DNA of 64,000 nucleotides from Actinomycetota bacterium (GCA_021324675.1 JAJPIR010000082.1:62001-126000), one strand, 5' to 3'; positions 1-9,546 are shown, counted from the first letter of the stretch. Numbers and translations are program-made. Notes: generated by a model from the sequence alone, not told the origin.

Positions 1-599
<599 letters not shown>

Positions 600-637
600 T
601 CAGTGGGCCTGCCCCGGCATCCGGTGGGGTGCCACGG

Positions 638-1660
638 TCAGCCGAAGAAGACCTCAGCCTCCGTATAGCGGCCTTGGGGAACCGTTTTGACCGACACGGT
701 GGCCTCCGCGAGTTTCACCCGGATGATGTCGGTGCCGCGCAGCGCGACCATCACGCCGCTGTCACCCTCGTGGACCGCATCGATCGCATGCACGCCGAAT
801 CGAGTCGCCAGCACGCGGTCATAGGCCGTGGGCGTACCGCCGCGCTGGATATGTCCGAGGACGACAGCGCGCGATTCAGCACCAGTACGATGCGCGATCT
901 CGTCGGCCAACCAGTTACCGATGCCGCCGAGGCGCTTGTGGCCGAAGGCATCGACCTCCGCACCAGCGAGCCGCTCGGCGCCATCTTCCGGTACTGCACC
1001 CTCGGCAACCACGACAATCGCGGCGTCATCCCGCTCCAGGCAGCGCACGACCCACTGGCAGACCTTCTCGACGGAGAATGGCCGTTCCGGAATCAGGATC
1101 ACGTTGGCGCCGCCGGCCATCCCGGAGTGCAGCGCAATCCAGCCGGCGTTGCGTCCCATTACCTCCACCACCGCCGCGCGGTGGTGCGATTCAGCGGTGG
1201 TGCGCAACCGATCGATTGCCTCGGTGGCGATGTGCACCGCAGTGTCGAAGCCGAAGGTGTAATCGGTGGCACTCAAGTCGTTATCGATGGTCTTCGGTAC
1301 GCCCACGACGAAAACCCCGTCCTCGCTCAGCCGGCTGGCCACCCCGAGGGTGTCCTCACCACCGATCGCGATCAAGGCGTCGACGCCGTGCTCTGCGAGG
1401 GTGCGCTTGACCTGCTCAGCACCACCGTTTCGGTAAGGATTGGTGCGCGAGGTACGCAGGATGGTGCCGCCGAGCGGCAGGATGTGCTCCACGTCAGCCA
1501 AACCCAGCGGCTGGATCAATCCCTGCATTGGCCCGCGCCACCCGTCGCGGAAGCCGACGATCTCATGGCCGTAGACCTCGACGCCCTTGCGTGTGACCGC
1601 CCGGATAACCGCATTAAGACCGGGGCAGTCACCGCCTCCAGTCAACACGCCGATGCGCAT
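638..1660 (-). CDS. pfkA: 6-phosphofructokinase (possibly PPi-dependent)
   Basis: Phosphorylates fructose 6-phosphate to fructose 1,6-bisphosphate in glycolysis; 340 residues, normal for the family. Visible motifs are GGGDCPGLNAVIRA (residues 8-21), GGEDT (100-104), PKTIDND (122-128, catalytic Asp126) and MGRNAGWIA. Position 103 is Asp and position 123 is Lys, where E. coli ATP-PFK has Gly104 and Gly124. In this family that pair is linked to pyrophosphate as phosphoryl donor, as in the Amycolatopsis methanolica enzyme, so the donor is uncertain. ATG start with a GGGGAAAGG ribosome site about 10 bases upstream. It lies 74 bases upstream of aroG on the same strand and could supply that pathway. 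Confidence 0.93.
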   Translation of the reverse strand: MRIGVLTGGGDCPGLNAVIRAVTRKGVEVYGHEIVGFRDGWRGPMQGLIQPLGLADVEHILPLGGTILRTSRTNPYRNGGAEQVKRTLAEHGVDALIAIGGEDTLGVASRLSEDGVFVVGVPKTIDNDLSATDYTFGFDTAVHIATEAIDRLRTTAESHHRAAVVEVMGRNAGWIALHSGMAGGANVILIPERPFSVEKVCQWVVRCLERDDAAIVVVAEGAVPEDGAERLAGAEVDAFGHKRLGGIGNWLADEIAHRTGAESRAVVLGHIQRGGTPTAYDRVLATRFGVHAIDAVHEGDSGVMVALRGTDIIRVKLAEATVSVKTVPQGRYTEAEVFFG

Positions 1661-1740
1661 ATCAGTTTGCCTTTCCCCTGCTGTCGCTGATTGACGGGCG
1701 AGAGCCTGGCACGAGCCGGATCAATGAGCAAAACGACAGG

Positions 1741-2244
1741 TCAACGGAGACGGCTCTGCTGCGCCATGCGGTGCTGTTCGATCACCCGCCAGCGTAGGAG
1801 GTTGTACCGGGCGTCCGCAGCAGCATTGTGAGCATCATCGGGTGGCGGAGGCAAGGGCGGCTTGCCGGCGTCCTCCCAGCGTTGCCGCAGGTCCCTGGTG
1901 AATCGAGGTAAGGCCTTCGGCAACGCTGGCATTGGACCCCACAACTGCGCGAGAGCGACATGGTCGTAGGCGGCGAACCACGCCCACAGTTCCACCCGTT
2001 CGCCAGAAGCAGTGAGAAATTCCAGCAGCGTGTCGCGGATGGCCGCGCGGCTACGCCACGCCGGGTGGCCCGGAGGGGGCAGCTTCGGCAATACATGCAA
2101 TCGGACCCAGTCGCCGGCCCGCTGCGGATCAAACTCGGTGGATACCGCGTAGTACTCGCGACCCTGCTCGTCTACCACCCCGATAGAGATGAGTTCGATG
2201 GTGACGCCGTCTTCGATGAACTCGCAGTCGTAGAAGAACCGCAC
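1741..2244 (-). CDS. 3'-5' exoribonuclease, Rv2179c family
   Basis: DEDDh-type exonuclease of 167 residues, related to M. tuberculosis Rv2179c, which degrades 3' overhangs of RNA. The N-terminal Asp6-x-Glu8, Asp94 in AAYDHVAL, His139 and Asp144 form the expected acidic and histidine set. The whole protein is the catalytic fold, with no extra domain. The start is GTG (MRFFYDCEF). No Shine-Dalgarno is present, and a TAGGCT hexamer lies 8 bases before the start. It is followed on the chromosome by the acyltransferase gene, same strand. Confidence 0.9.
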   Translation of the reverse strand: MRFFYDCEFIEDGVTIELISIGVVDEQGREYYAVSTEFDPQRAGDWVRLHVLPKLPPPGHPAWRSRAAIRDTLLEFLTASGERVELWAWFAAYDHVALAQLWGPMPALPKALPRFTRDLRQRWEDAGKPPLPPPPDDAHNAAADARYNLLRWRVIEQHRMAQQSRLR

Positions 2245-2252
2245 GATCGGCC

Positions 2253-2258
2253 AGCCTA
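2253..2258 (-). promoter_or_regulatory. candidate -10 element, leaderless exoribonuclease gene
   Basis: TAGGCT on the minus strand, 8 bases before the GTG start at 2244. Confidence 0.45.
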
Positions 2259-2281
2259 CGCAGGTCGGCCTGGCGGGCAGG

Positions 2282-2989
2282 TCAGGACGCCTTGAGGGTC
2301 AGTCGTGGCGGAGCGGCCTCCCGCTCCTTGACCGACGTGGCGTAGACGTCGACGTACTCCTGGCCAGACAGGTCCATCAACGCGTACATGATCTCATCGA
2401 CCATGGAACGCTCTACAAATCGATCCCCCGCCATACCGGCATAACGGGAGAAGTCGAGTGGCGCGCCGAAGCGTATTTCTACCGGATGCGGACGCCACAT
2501 CCATTTGCCGGCAGGGCTGACTTTATCGGTCCCCACCATCACGACAGGGATCACCGGAACACCGGCCTCTAGAGCCAGCCGGGCAACCCCGGTCTTACCC
2601 TTGTACAACCGGCCATCCGGAGACCGGGTGCCCTCCGGGTAGATGCCGAGCAATTTACCCGCCGACAGCAACCTCACTCCGGTGTCCAAAGCGGCCTGCG
2701 CGGCCGACCCGCTAGACCGGTCGATGGGTACCTGGCCGGCTGCCTTGAAGAACTGCCGCTTGAGCCATCCGCGTAGCCCGGGAGTGGTGAAGTACTCGCG
2801 CTTGGCCAGGAACGTGAGCCGGCGGCGAATCATTAGGGGCAGGAAGAATGAGTCAGCGACGGCGAGGTGATTGCTGGCTAGAATAGCGCCACCGCGCTTG
2901 GGAATATGCTCGACGCCCTGGACCTGGGGATGGCAGGTCAGCCTCAACAGCGGTCCTAGCAGCAGGTGTTTGAGCAGCCAGTAGAACAC
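2282..2989 (-). CDS. 1-acyl-sn-glycerol-3-phosphate acyltransferase (PlsC family)
   Basis: Membrane-associated acyltransferase of 235 residues, expected to acylate lysophosphatidic acid in phospholipid synthesis. The HX4D catalytic motif is seen as NHLAVAD, followed by the substrate-binding block YPEGTRSPDG and the later VPVIPVVMVG strand. The N-terminal residues FYWLLKHLLLGPLLRL look membrane-embedded. It corresponds in position and sequence to M. tuberculosis Rv2182c. The start is GTG, with an AAGGA about 11 bases upstream. The acyl specificity cannot be read from the sequence. Confidence 0.9.
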   Translation of the reverse strand: MFYWLLKHLLLGPLLRLTCHPQVQGVEHIPKRGGAILASNHLAVADSFFLPLMIRRRLTFLAKREYFTTPGLRGWLKRQFFKAAGQVPIDRSSGSAAQAALDTGVRLLSAGKLLGIYPEGTRSPDGRLYKGKTGVARLALEAGVPVIPVVMVGTDKVSPAGKWMWRPHPVEIRFGAPLDFSRYAGMAGDRFVERSMVDEIMYALMDLSGQEYVDVYATSVKEREAAPPRLTLKAS

Positions 2990-3187
2990 TGCCTACCGAT
3001 CCTTTCCTCGCCATCGGGCGAGCGCGTCAACCAGCCTACGGAGCACGATATCGGGGACACAATGGTGCCCGCGTCATCCTGGCGTATGCAGCACCCGCCG
3101 ACGCAGGTTCGCACAGCGGCATGGAGGCACCCGGCTGGGCGTCTCGGCCGGTACTGTCAAGCCTCGCAGCGAGCCTGAGCATGGAAA

Positions 3188-3634
3188 GTGGTGGCGCAGT
3201 TGAGCTATCCCGATCCCGAGGAGCGCGACGGCCCAGCATGGCGGGGTCGTCAGGACGACCGTCCGGGCGAAGGCATCGACGACACCGACGTTGCCTTCGC
3301 CCGGATTGTCGCTGGCTTACGAGCCCAGGGCTTACCGGCACAGTTAGACGAGACCAGCTGCGCTGCCTGTGACTGCGGGACCGACCCCAGCGAGGACCAC
3401 TTTGACCCGCCGGAACCACCACCGCTTCCGATGCCTCGGCTGCGGACGGTGGGCGGCATGCTCGCTCTCGCAGTGGGCCTCTTGCTGTTGGCTGCACCGA
3501 ACGTGCTGAATCTCGGTGAACGGGTAGCGATCCCGCTCGGTCTCCTCGCGGTCACTGCGGGCATCGGATGGCTCGTCATCGGGCTGCGGCCTGGTCCATC
3601 AGCCGAGGAACCCGGTGACGGAGCCCGGCTGTAG
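3188..3634 (+). CDS. small membrane protein of unknown function
   Basis: A 148-residue protein in the position of a conserved actinobacterial membrane protein near Rv2183c. The N-terminal half is acidic and polar and holds CAACDC (cysteines near residue 60). A proline run (PPEPPPLPMPR) leads into two transmembrane segments around residues 88-105 and 112-132. The C-terminus is short and acidic. The start is an uncertain GTG preceded by GGAAAG; a second GTG follows directly. The reading frame ends 20 bases before the convergent cyclase gene. I do not recognise a function; the cysteines could bind a metal. Confidence 0.7.
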   Translation: MVAQLSYPDPEERDGPAWRGRQDDRPGEGIDDTDVAFARIVAGLRAQGLPAQLDETSCAACDCGTDPSEDHFDPPEPPPLPMPRLRTVGGMLALAVGLLLLAAPNVLNLGERVAIPLGLLAVTAGIGWLVIGLRPGPSAEEPGDGARL

Positions 3635-3653
3635 TACCCGCATGCCTGCACCT

Positions 3654-4109
3654 TCAGACCAGCGTCTCCACGCGGCGCTTGAGGCCTTTGAGGGCCGTGT
3701 CCATGATCATTTTTTCGGTTCTGCGCTTGATCATTCCGATCATCGGAACCGCAAGATCGACCGCAAGGCGGTAGGTCACCTTGGTCACCCCTACCGATGC
3801 TGTCGAAGCCAGGGGTTCGAGAACATAGGAACCGTGCTGGGCTGTCTGCAGCTGCCCTTCGACCAGTTGCCAGGCCACCGTGAGCCCGTCTTCAGACCAG
3901 GCATAGTCCAGTAAGTAGTCGTCCTTGATGAGGCCGGCATCCATGGAGAACCGGACACGCTCGGCGCGATCGCCAGCACCTGGAATGATCACCTCTGCCT
4001 TCGTCACCCCCGCCGCCCACTGCGGGTAACGCGCAAAGTCTGCGATCACATCCATGATGGTCTTCGGGGGCGCGTTGATGGCGATGGACTGGGTGGACCG
4101 GTCAGTCAT
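3654..4109 (-). CDS. SRPBCC (polyketide cyclase/START-like) protein, Rv2185c type
   Basis: 151-residue single-domain SRPBCC protein. The N-terminus (INAPPKTIMDVIADFARYPQW) is the usual first strand and helix of the fold, which forms a deep hydrophobic ligand pocket. The C-terminal helix carries the repeated basic pairs KRRTEKMI and LKRRVETLV. The closest known position is M. tuberculosis Rv2185c. The ligand is unknown; the neighbours (acyltransferase, fadD15, pimB) hint at lipid handling. The ATG start has a TAGCCT hexamer 6 bases upstream and no Shine-Dalgarno. Confidence 0.88.
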   Translation of the reverse strand: MTDRSTQSIAINAPPKTIMDVIADFARYPQWAAGVTKAEVIIPGAGDRAERVRFSMDAGLIKDDYLLDYAWSEDGLTVAWQLVEGQLQTAQHGSYVLEPLASTASVGVTKVTYRLAVDLAVPMIGMIKRRTEKMIMDTALKGLKRRVETLV

Positions 4110-4115
4110 GGGCGA

Positions 4116-4121
4116 AGGCTA
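4116..4121 (-). promoter_or_regulatory. candidate -10 element, leaderless SRPBCC gene
   Basis: TAGCCT on the minus strand, 6 bases before the ATG at 4109. Confidence 0.5.
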
Positions 4122-4155
4122 CCGGTCAACGCCATGGCTATGAGTGGTCAACTGA

Positions 4156-4947
4156 TCAGCAAATATTCATCACGTACGGCACGCCAGTGCGCTGGAAATG
4201 TCCTACGTTGACGCACTCGGTGCGGCCCACCCGGACCCGCCTGGCCAGCGGCTGATGAACGTGACCGAACAGGGCGTACCGCGGGCGGTCTCGCTGGATC
4301 AGCGCGAGCAGATGCTCCGAGCCGATCTCGGGTCGCCGAGCGCGGACGTCGTAGAGCAGTTCAGGTACAGCGGGCGGGATGTGGGTGCACAACATGTCCA
4401 CCCGACCGAGCGCCGCAACCGCCGTCGCATACTGCTCCGGCGTGCGCAGATAAGACCGGAAGACCGGCTCGGGCTGTGGCACAACCCCGCGCGGCAACAG
4501 CCCGCCGCCGACAAAACCCCACCGCAGGCCCCCGATATCAGTGCTCTGGCCGTCCAGGATCTGTACGCCGGCGTGCGCAAAATGTGGCCACAGCTCGGGG
4601 AGGTCCACATTGCCCGGGGTGGCGTAGGTCGGGGTCGGCAAAGCCGCAAAGAGCCGTTCATACTGGTCGCCGATCGCTTGGCGAACGAGCTTGGGTGAAT
4701 CGGGCAGCTGATCCCACAGCCGCCGCACGAAAGCGTATGCCGCTCTCGGCTCTCCGGCGGAACGCAATTGCGCGAAGCGCTCGACCGCAGCAGGACCGAA
4801 TACCGAGCCCAGGATGCCAGAGGAGTGGTCGTGGTAGTTCACGAAATCGATCAGGTCTCCGAGCACCAGTAGCGCATCAGCACCGTCGCCCGCCCTAGCC
4901 AGCGCGTCCAGGTTGCCATGCACGTCGGAAACCACGTGGATCCGCAC
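4156..4947 (-). CDS. metallophosphoesterase
   Basis: 263-residue calcineurin-like phosphoesterase. Metal-binding blocks are in order: DVHGN (residues 8-12), GDLIDF (about 30-35), GNVD (about 117-120), CTHIPP and the C-terminal GHVHQP. Together these form the di-metal site of phosphodiesterases and phosphatases. The substrate is unknown. It is divergent from fadD15. The start is GTG with a TAGCCT 8 bases upstream, although its 5' region overlaps sequence that can be read as an extension of fadD15 on the other strand. Confidence 0.88.
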   Translation of the reverse strand: MRIHVVSDVHGNLDALARAGDGADALLVLGDLIDFVNYHDHSSGILGSVFGPAAVERFAQLRSAGEPRAAYAFVRRLWDQLPDSPKLVRQAIGDQYERLFAALPTPTYATPGNVDLPELWPHFAHAGVQILDGQSTDIGGLRWGFVGGGLLPRGVVPQPEPVFRSYLRTPEQYATAVAALGRVDMLCTHIPPAVPELLYDVRARRPEIGSEHLLALIQRDRPRYALFGHVHQPLARRVRVGRTECVNVGHFQRTGVPYVMNIC

Positions 4948-4955
4948 GGTCAGGC

Positions 4956-4961
4956 AGGCTA
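4956..4961 (-). promoter_or_regulatory. candidate -10 element, leaderless phosphoesterase gene
   Basis: TAGCCT on the minus strand, 8 bases before the GTG at 4947. Confidence 0.4.
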
Positions 4962-5089
4962 CCGGTGCGGGTGGAGCTGGTCAGGCGAGATCTGTGGTCT
5001 GCCCGACGCATGCAGGGCTGTTGGATCAAACGCCTGTCGCGATACGTTGCCAGGAAAGACAAAAGCAATGGCATGCTGCGGAGGTACCC

Positions 5090-6895
5090 GTGCGGGAGTT
5101 AACGGTTCCCGCCACCACTACGGTGAGTGACGAGGAGAACCTGACCGATGCGGTGTGGGCCAACGCCGAACGCTTCGGCAACAGTGTTAGTTTTCGCCGC
5201 CGGTTAGCTGGTGTCTGGGTCGACGTCACAGCGAGGGAGTTCGCCGGTGAGGTGACCGCGGTGGCAAAGGGCCTCGCCGCAGCGGGCATCGAGCAGGGGG
5301 ATCGGGTGGCGCTGATCTCCAAGACCCGGTACGAGTGGACCTTGCTGGACTACGCGATCTGGGCTGCCGGCGCAGTAACTGTTCCGGTATACGAGACCTC
5401 GTCGGTCGAGCAGGTGGAGTGGATCCTCACCGATTCCGGTGCGAAGGCGATCATTGTCGAGACGCCGGCGCATCGTGAAATGGTCCAGATAATGGCTGAC
5501 CGGTTGGTCGATCCCGGGCGGATCTGGCAGATCGAGCCGGCCGGGGACGTGATGCCGGCGATCGAGGAACTCACCGGCCTGGGGAGCGCAATATCCACCG
5601 AAGCGGCGCGGGAGCGCGCTTCGGCAGTACGGGCGGACGATCTGGCGACGCTGATCTATACCTCAGGCACCACTGGACGGCCCAAGGGCTGCGAGATCAC
5701 CCATCGCAACTTGCTGGCTGTGACCCGATCAGCCGTTGCTGTATTACCGGAGCTGATGCAGCCAGGCCAATCGCTGCTGCTCTTTCTCCCGCTGGCTCAC
5801 GTCCTTGCGCGTATCTGCCAGACCTGCTGCGTGTACCAGCGGATCACACTGGGGCACGCACCTGACGCCAAGAACCTGGCCACCGAGCTCGGCGAATTCC
5901 GTCCCACCTTCGTCCTGGCGGTGCCGCGGGTTTTTGAGAAGGTTTACAACGCGGCCAAGCAGAAAGCACACGCCGAAGGCAAGGGCCGCATCTTCGACCT
6001 CGCCGTCGCCACCGCCATCGAGTGGAGCCGAGCTCAGGACGCTGGGGGAGCCGGGCTCACCCTGCGCGCCAAACATGCAGTGTTCGATCAACTGGTCTAC
6101 GCCAAGCTCCGGGCGGTGCTTGGTAATCGGTGTGTCGCGGCTATTTCCGGTGGCGCCCCGCTGGGCGAGCGGCTCGGACACTTCTTCCGGGGTATTGGGG
6201 TGACGGTCCTGGAGGGATACGGGCTGACCGAGACAACCGCACCCGCCACGCTTAACACGCACCAGGACCTCAAGATCGGCACCGTGGGTAAGCCGTTGGG
6301 TGGAGTGTCGATCAGAATCAACGACGACGGCGAGGTACTGATCAAAAGCGCAGGGGTGCTACATCGCTACTGGAACGATGAACAGGCCACCAGGGAAGCA
6401 ATCGTCGATGGTTGGCTGCACACCGGCGATCTGGGAGAGCTGGACCAGGACGGCTTCCTGCGGATCACTGGGCGTAAGAAGGAGATCATCGTCACCGCTG
6501 GCGGCAAGAACGTCTCCCCCGCCGGCTTGGAGGACCGGATCCGGGCTCATCGCTTGGTGAGCCAATGCATGGTGGTGGGCGACCAGCAGCCTTTCGTCGC
6601 CGCATTGATCACAATCGACGCCGAGGTGCTGCCAGCGTGGCGCGCCGAGCACCATAAGCCGGCCGGCGACTCGGTCGCCGACGTCGTTGATGACCCGGAT
6701 CTCCGCGCCGAGGTGCAGCACGCTGTGGACCAGGCCAACAAGACCGTGTCGAGGGCCGAGGCGATCCGCAGGTTCCGCATCCTGCCGGTCGATTTCACCG
6801 AACAAGGCGGCCAGCTGACCCCGAGTCTCAAGATCAAGCGTGCAGTAGTGGCCAAGGAGTTCGCCGCCGATATCGAGGCTCTTTATGCCTCGTGA
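5090..6895 (+). CDS. fadD15: long-chain fatty-acid-CoA ligase, FadD15 type
   Basis: Activates fatty acids to acyl-CoA through an acyl-adenylate; 601 residues against about 600 in M. tuberculosis FadD15. The AMP-binding signature YTSGTTGRPKG lies at residues 190-200, GYGLTETTAP further on, and the C-terminal GDLGELDQDGFLRITGRKKE block holds the hinge and the catalytic-lysine region. The frame is open for 59 codons upstream, but the start is set at GTG 5090 because GGAGG sits 5 bases before it and VRELTVPA matches the family N-terminus. It is convergent with pimB, as in mycobacteria, and probably feeds phospholipid synthesis. Confidence 0.93.
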   Translation: MRELTVPATTTVSDEENLTDAVWANAERFGNSVSFRRRLAGVWVDVTAREFAGEVTAVAKGLAAAGIEQGDRVALISKTRYEWTLLDYAIWAAGAVTVPVYETSSVEQVEWILTDSGAKAIIVETPAHREMVQIMADRLVDPGRIWQIEPAGDVMPAIEELTGLGSAISTEAARERASAVRADDLATLIYTSGTTGRPKGCEITHRNLLAVTRSAVAVLPELMQPGQSLLLFLPLAHVLARICQTCCVYQRITLGHAPDAKNLATELGEFRPTFVLAVPRVFEKVYNAAKQKAHAEGKGRIFDLAVATAIEWSRAQDAGGAGLTLRAKHAVFDQLVYAKLRAVLGNRCVAAISGGAPLGERLGHFFRGIGVTVLEGYGLTETTAPATLNTHQDLKIGTVGKPLGGVSIRINDDGEVLIKSAGVLHRYWNDEQATREAIVDGWLHTGDLGELDQDGFLRITGRKKEIIVTAGGKNVSPAGLEDRIRAHRLVSQCMVVGDQQPFVAALITIDAEVLPAWRAEHHKPAGDSVADVVDDPDLRAEVQHAVDQANKTVSRAEAIRRFRILPVDFTEQGGQLTPSLKIKRAVVAKEFAADIEALYAS

Positions 6896-6930
6896 GGGGG
6901 ATGACGGGGTAAAGAAAGCCGCTATCCCGC

Positions 6931-8058
6931 CTATAAACCGCCGAGCAGGCCACGTAGCCGCCCTGCTCGGCTAGACCACCGCCATCCCTCCTGCATCCAG
7001 CGCCGCCCACGGTGACCCATCGCTGCGGCCTTCTCGGGATTGGCAAGTAGCGTCGCGACGGCTTTGGTCACCGCCCCCAGATCCCGGCCGTTCACCAGTT
7101 CACCGGTGTCTCCCCGGCGCACGGTTTCCCGCGCTCCACCGGCGTCACCCACCACTACTGGCAAGCCGGTTGCCGCACCCTCCAGGAACACCAGACCAAG
7201 TCCTTCAACGTCCAGCCCCCGGCCTCGGGTCCGGCAGGGCATCGCGAAGACGTCGCCGGCGGCGTAGTAGGCAGGCAGCGCAGACCATGGCACGGATCCA
7301 GCCCAGACCACCGCGTCACCCACCTCGCATGACTCGGCTAGCCGGTGCAACGCCACCCGCGCTGGTCCATCGCCGACCAGCAACAGCTTGGCTCCCGGCA
7401 CCTGGCGCCGGATCGCCGGTAAGGCACGCACCAGCATGTCCTGCCCTTTTCGAGCCACCAGCCGCCCCACACACAGCACTACCGGGCTATCTCCCAATTG
7501 ATGGCGTCGCCGGATTTCCGTTCTGGCACCTGGGTCTGGGCGAAATACGTCACAGTCCACGCCAGGGAGCAGCAGTTCCAGCGCGGCCTGGGGCCCGAAC
7601 GCGGAGGCGATTCGGCGCCGGGTGTACCGGCTGACGGCGGTGACCACGTCGGCGTCACTGCCGATCCGGCGCAGCGCGATACGGCCAGGGGGAAGCATCG
7701 ACCAGCCCACTTCATGCCCGTGACTACTGGCCACCACCCGTCGTACCCCGGCGTGGCGCAGCGCGGGACCAAGTAGAGCGAGCGGAGCAGCCGCGCCGAA
7801 CCAGACACTCTCACAGTGCAGTTCACGCACCAATCCGGTGGCCCGCTGAAGCACTGCTGGCGTAGGAAGCATGAGGGTGCTGGGATGCCGGATGACGGGA
7901 AATGGCAAGCGGGCGTCGAAGGCCGCTGCGCCGTGCCAGTCCGGCGCGTAAACGGCGATCGCACCTGCCGGCAACGCCATAGCCAATTCGTGCAGGTAAG
8001 ACTGGATTCCGCCGGGTCGGGGTGGGAAGTCGTTGGTTACCAGCAGGACCCGCGCCAT
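6931..8058 (-). CDS. pimB: GDP-mannose-dependent alpha-mannosyltransferase PimB
   Basis: GT4 glycosyltransferase of 375 residues (M. tuberculosis Rv2188c has 385). PimB adds the second mannose in phosphatidylinositol mannoside synthesis at the cytoplasmic face of the membrane. The N-terminal Gly-rich block FPPRPGGIQSYLHELA binds the acceptor. VGDGPAR and the E-X7-E type motif VEGLGLVFLEGAATGLP form the sugar-nucleotide site. The frame extends 36 codons upstream, but the start is set at ATG 8058 by homology (MARVLLVTNDFPPRPGG). A TACGGT lies 7 bases before that ATG, which supports a leaderless start. Confidence 0.92.
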   Translation of the reverse strand: MARVLLVTNDFPPRPGGIQSYLHELAMALPAGAIAVYAPDWHGAAAFDARLPFPVIRHPSTLMLPTPAVLQRATGLVRELHCESVWFGAAAPLALLGPALRHAGVRRVVASSHGHEVGWSMLPPGRIALRRIGSDADVVTAVSRYTRRRIASAFGPQAALELLLPGVDCDVFRPDPGARTEIRRRHQLGDSPVVLCVGRLVARKGQDMLVRALPAIRRQVPGAKLLLVGDGPARVALHRLAESCEVGDAVVWAGSVPWSALPAYYAAGDVFAMPCRTRGRGLDVEGLGLVFLEGAATGLPVVVGDAGGARETVRRGDTGELVNGRDLGAVTKAVATLLANPEKAAAMGHRGRRWMQEGWRWSSRAGRLRGLLGGL

Positions 8059-8065
8059 CGGTCTG

Positions 8066-8071
8066 ACCGTA
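8066..8071 (-). promoter_or_regulatory. candidate -10 element, leaderless pimB
   Basis: TACGGT on the minus strand, 7 bases before the ATG at 8058. It falls inside the upstream-open frame, which argues that the upstream extension is not translated. Confidence 0.45.
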
Positions 8072-8158
8072 CTAGCCGCGTTACCGTGACTGTTCGGCTC
8101 GCACTCGGCCGGGACGCCTGGTTCCGGGCGTGCCGGCCAAGACGGGTAGGCAGCCCGC

Positions 8159-9226
8159 TCAAGCAATCCGGCTCATTGCCGTGACTTGGCTCCATGGCAC
8201 CGGAACCACCTTGACCACGTCGCCGGGCTGCGGTGCGTTGACATAGAGCCCGCTTCCGACGTAGATCCCGATGTGGCTGATTGGCGAGTACAAGGCGATG
8301 AGGTCACCGGGCTGCAACTCCGATTGCCTGACACTGCGACCCATCCGCGCCTGTTCCTCAGCTGAGTGCGGCAAACCGGGCAAACCAGCCTGCTCGAAAG
8401 CCCATTTGACCAGCCCGGAGCAATCGAAGGTGATGGGGCCGTCGCCACCCCATACGTATGACGAACCTTGCTTGCTCAGCGCGATGCGTGCGGCGTGCAC
8501 CGCGATACCGGTTCCTGCCAAGTTGATCGGAAAGTGGGTAGTGCCGCCGGACACGTACGCTGCCCTCGCCTGGCGAGTCAGTTCGGCGAGGCGCTTGGTC
8601 ACTACTTGAATCTGCTGGTCCATCGCGGCCCGAGCGTGGGTCAGGTCGCCTTCGATCCGGGCAGCATCCTGCTCGGCCTGGCCAGCCCGCGCGGCGGCGC
8701 CGTTAGCTGCCCGCTCGGCCTGCTGAGCTTGGACTACCGCGCCGGTGAGCCGATCCAGCGCCTGCTTGTTATCCACCGCAAGCATGTCGAGCGCCGACAT
8801 CTGATCGAGGAAGTCTTGGGGTGAGTCACTGACCAGCAGGGCTGACAACCGGGAAAGCCGGGCGCCCTGGAATGACGCGTTGGTCAGTCGGTCAACCTGC
8901 ACGCGATACTGGCTCTGGATATCCCGTGCGCGACCGGCGGCAGCCGTAGCGGCAGTGGCGTCTGCTCTAGCGCGCTCCAGGTCACCGCGGCGAGCATTGA
9001 GCTGGTCGCGGGCGTAGTGCCACTTTTCAGTGAGGATCTCAGCCTGACGGTTTAGCTCGGCCAGCTGCTGCACGGCAGTGGGACCGTCTCCGGGCACTGC
9101 GGGATCCGCAGCAGCCGGAACAGGCGTCAGCGTCGCCAGAAGACCCACTGTTGCGGCGGTCATCGTCGCCGAGGCCGTGCGAGTCAAAACGCCAGGTTCC
9201 AGGTGATGCGACTGTTGCGACGGCAC
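8159..9226 (-). CDS. secreted NlpC/P60 peptidoglycan hydrolase (RipA-like), copy 1
   Basis: 355-residue exported D,L-endopeptidase expected to cut peptidoglycan stem peptides during growth and division. The layout is a signal peptide ending near PVPAAADP, a long Ala/Gln/Arg-rich coiled coil, then an NlpC/P60 domain with YVWGG and FDCSGLVKWAF (catalytic Cys), SHIGIYVG (His) and YVNAPQPGD. The start is set at GTG 9226, where a GGAAGAGGAG ribosome site lies upstream; the frame is open for 29 more codons. It is paralogous to the gene at 9943-10986 and occupies the place of M. tuberculosis Rv2190c. The coiled coil probably acts as an autoinhibitory lid, as in RipA. Confidence 0.92.
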   Translation of the reverse strand: MPSQQSHHLEPGVLTRTASATMTAATVGLLATLTPVPAAADPAVPGDGPTAVQQLAELNRQAEILTEKWHYARDQLNARRGDLERARADATAATAAAGRARDIQSQYRVQVDRLTNASFQGARLSRLSALLVSDSPQDFLDQMSALDMLAVDNKQALDRLTGAVVQAQQAERAANGAAARAGQAEQDAARIEGDLTHARAAMDQQIQVVTKRLAELTRQARAAYVSGGTTHFPINLAGTGIAVHAARIALSKQGSSYVWGGDGPITFDCSGLVKWAFEQAGLPGLPHSAEEQARMGRSVRQSELQPGDLIALYSPISHIGIYVGSGLYVNAPQPGDVVKVVPVPWSQVTAMSRIA

Positions 9227-9546
9227 GTCGCGGCTGTCTCCTCTTCCCTTGGACCGCCTACCGGGGCTAACAGGATCGGGCCGGACGCAGGTAAGCCGTA
9301 GTCCGGGGGACATGACTGCCCACCCGGACTCACCGAAGAAGGCTGGATCCCCGGCTTAACTCATCAACCCAGGCGATTCGGCGGTGACTCGCGTTGCCGC
9401 CCGTCCGGGAGGCACCTACCGCAAAGTCTCGGGAAGATTACGAAAGGTCACCGGCAGTGTCATCACCGACGCGCCAGCAATGGGACAAGTTGCCCGTTGT
9501 GCACGACGGGCGTCACCACACTCAGAGCAGTGTTCGGCTCCACCGA
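9227..9546. other. intergenic region upstream of NlpC/P60 copy 1
   Basis: About 320 bases between the hydrolase start and the small Cys-rich gene. No supported coding frame is seen on either strand. It holds the split motif at 9436-9451 that also occurs upstream of copy 2, so this is probably the promoter and control region. Confidence 0.6.
9436..9451 (+). promoter_or_regulatory. GATTAC-N5-GTCAC motif upstream of NlpC/P60 copy 1
   Basis: GATTAC, five bases, then GTCAC, 210 bases upstream of the start at 9226. The same split motif in the same orientation lies upstream of the paralog. Two half-sites about one helical turn apart resemble an OmpR-family direct repeat; MtrA, which controls cell-wall hydrolases in actinobacteria, is a candidate binder (inference). 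Confidence 0.45.

Noticed and set aside
4913-5089. N-terminal extension of fadD15
   Set aside because: The frame is open for 59 codons, but the extension overlaps the divergent phosphoesterase start and lacks similarity; the GGAGG before GTG 5090 decides the start.
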